Source: CAYFJO01 sp964343305
Lineage (GTDB): Bacteria > Planctomycetota > Planctomycetia > Pirellulales > Pirellulaceae
Assembly: GCA_964343305.1 (NCBI GenBank)
Contig: CAYFJO010000502.1
Span: forward strand, 1 to 7,650
Reading direction: 5' to 3'
DNA length: 7,650 nt
Both the position numbers and the translations under genes were made by a program. Within the stretch, counting starts at the first letter, position 1, and each line of letters begins with the position of its first letter. A model generated the notes under the pieces. That model was not told where the DNA came from. It worked only from the letters and a program-made list of their open reading frames with translations, and made no database searches. Positions 6,957 to 7,650 of this stretch are shown piece after piece.

Positions 6957-7209
6957 TCTGCCGGAGTCGGCTCATCAACCAGGTGCCGCACCACGGCCAA
7001 CCGAACAGAAGCAACGGCTCAACGTGTATACGATGATGCTGGTTCTGTCCGTCATCGCGCTAACCATCGCGATTTGGTTGCTGCACTTGGAATTGGAGCG
7101 GTTTTACAAAGACGGCGAAAGCACGGATTGGCCGCCTTGGCAAACGCCGTCAATCAGCAGCACGTGGGACGGCCGTCCAATGGACAGCGAGTTTGTTCGA
7201 ACCATCTAG
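6934..7209 (+). CDS. Small single-pass membrane protein, first of a paralogous pair
   Basis: The protein has 91 residues: a Pro/Gln-rich hydrophilic N-terminus (1-28), a shared motif RLNVYTMML (28-36), one membrane helix (about 33-52), and a short acidic, Trp/Pro-rich tail (WPPWQT at about 66-71). The ATG at 6934 is chosen because AAAGGG at 6923-6928 is a good ribosome binding site 5 nt away; the frame also has an earlier GTG at 6910 without one. The start lies inside the end of the coiled-coil gene (23-nt overlap), so translation is probably coupled and the products may act together. It resembles the next gene over about 40 residues around the membrane helix. No known family is recognised. 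Confidence 0.8.
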   Translation: MSLPDSANLPESAHQPGAAPRPTEQKQRLNVYTMMLVLSVIALTIAIWLLHLELERFYKDGESTDWPPWQTPSISSTWDGRPMDSEFVRTI

Positions 7210-7225
7210 TTAGACAGAAAACAAT

Positions 7226-7525
7226 ATGTCGGTCGCTCCATCTCAAAACCAACCAGCCTCTGCACAAGACGGGCGCCAAAAGCCGCCGGGCTTCAACGTC
7301 TACACGGCCATGTTGATTCTCTCATTCGTGGCATTGTGCACGGCATGCTTGGTGATGTACTTGCACTTGAATGGCGACTATGGCAATTATCCCTGGTGGA
7401 ACACCAGCGAAGCGGGCACGTCCACGAGCACTTCGTTGAACGTTGCTCCGCCTCACACGCCGTTTGCCGAAACGATCGCAATTGATCGATCCCCGGTCAA
7501 CCAATTTCCCATCGCACGCCTGTAA
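7226..7525 (+). CDS. Small single-pass membrane protein, second of a paralogous pair
   Basis: The protein has 99 residues. A Gln/Pro/Ala-rich N-terminus is followed by GFNVYTAMLILS (22-33), one membrane helix (about 27-46), YPWWNTS (55-61) and a Ser/Thr-rich tail. It aligns with the upstream 91-residue protein at NVYT-x-ML-x-LS-x-x-AL and again at PW-x-T, so the two most likely arose by tandem duplication. The ATG at 7226 lies 16 nt after the preceding stop; no strong ribosome binding site is seen, only a purine-rich AGACAGAAAA. It is the last secure gene of the unit: a stem-loop with a T-tract begins 12 nt after its stop. Function is unknown; a partner of the coiled-coil protein in the envelope is inferred from the operon alone. 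Confidence 0.8.
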   Translation: MSVAPSQNQPASAQDGRQKPPGFNVYTAMLILSFVALCTACLVMYLHLNGDYGNYPWWNTSEAGTSTSTSLNVAPPHTPFAETIAIDRSPVNQFPIARL

Positions 7526-7537
7526 CTGCCTGGGAGT

Positions 7538-7564
7538 GCGATGACTCGTCATCGCTTTCTTTTT
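7538..7564 (+). terminator. Intrinsic terminator after the coiled-coil operon
   Basis: GCGATGAC at 7538-7545 and GTCATCGC at 7548-7555 form a perfect inverted repeat. In practice this is a 7-bp stem with a 4-nt CTCG loop. It is followed at once by TTTCTTTTT (7556-7564). Position and form fit a rho-independent terminator 12 nt after the last small gene. Confidence 0.7.
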
Positions 7565-7650
7565 GGAAACGTGTTTGGTCGTCCCGTCTCGTTTTCGTCG
7601 CGTGACCAATTTGTTTCTACCCAGCCAGATCGAATTGAAATGCAGCCGCA
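7541..7650 (+). CDS. Possible start of a further gene (3' truncated, doubtful)
   Basis: From the ATG at 7541 the frame stays open to the window end (36 codons, beginning MTRHRFLFGNVFGRP). GGGAG at 7532-7536 is a good ribosome binding site, 4 nt away. A second in-frame ATG is at 7640. Against it, the start codon sits inside the terminator stem, the stretch is short enough to be open by chance, and its third codon positions are more AT-rich than I would expect from the secure genes. No family is recognised. It is listed so that the next stretch of sequence can settle it. Confidence 0.25.
   Translation, partial: MTRHRFLFGNVFGRPVSFSSRDQFVSTQPDRIEMQP

Overview
The window looks like chromosomal DNA of a planctomycete, probably related to Rhodopirellula/Pirellula. 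The grounds are moderate GC, roomy intergenic gaps filled with palindromic repeats, and a coiled-coil membrane protein followed by two small 'NVYT' membrane proteins, a set I associate with that phylum from memory. The taxonomic call rests on gene style and recall, not on a search.

Layout from left to right. (1) The 3' end of a + strand gene whose frame is open to the window edge. It is probably the tail of a prenyltransferase/squalene-oxidase-repeat protein with a HEAT-like C-terminal domain. (2) A 15-bp stem-loop between two convergent genes. (3) A complete GT4-family glycosyltransferase on the - strand. (4) A divergent intergenic region of about 200 bp with a 31-bp near-perfect inverted repeat of the AATGACGAA type. 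The repeat falsely lengthens the open frames of both flanking genes. (5) A complete glutamine-hydrolysing asparagine synthetase (AsnB type) on the + strand. (6) A complete apolipoprotein N-acyltransferase (lnt) with its catalytic Glu-Lys-Cys triad. (7) A 347-bp gap holding a good sigma70-type promoter and, in the predicted 5' leader, an 81-bp element with perfect 27-bp inverted arms. (8) An apparent operon of a membrane-anchored coiled-coil protein and two small paralogous single-pass membrane proteins. It ends in a stem-loop plus T-tract, and a possible further gene start is embedded in that stem.

How the genes may work together. The glycosyltransferase and the asparagine synthetase-like enzyme are divergent neighbours, an arrangement often seen in surface polysaccharide loci, but the window does not show a full cluster. 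Lnt finishes lipoprotein acylation at the cytoplasmic membrane. The coiled-coil protein and its two small partners are probably an envelope assembly of unknown function, transcribed from their own promoter. I see no mobile element genes, CRISPR array, phage genes or RNA genes. Most of the window is ordinary; the points worth following are the repeat families placed at transcription-unit boundaries and leaders, and the coiled-coil/small membrane protein operon.
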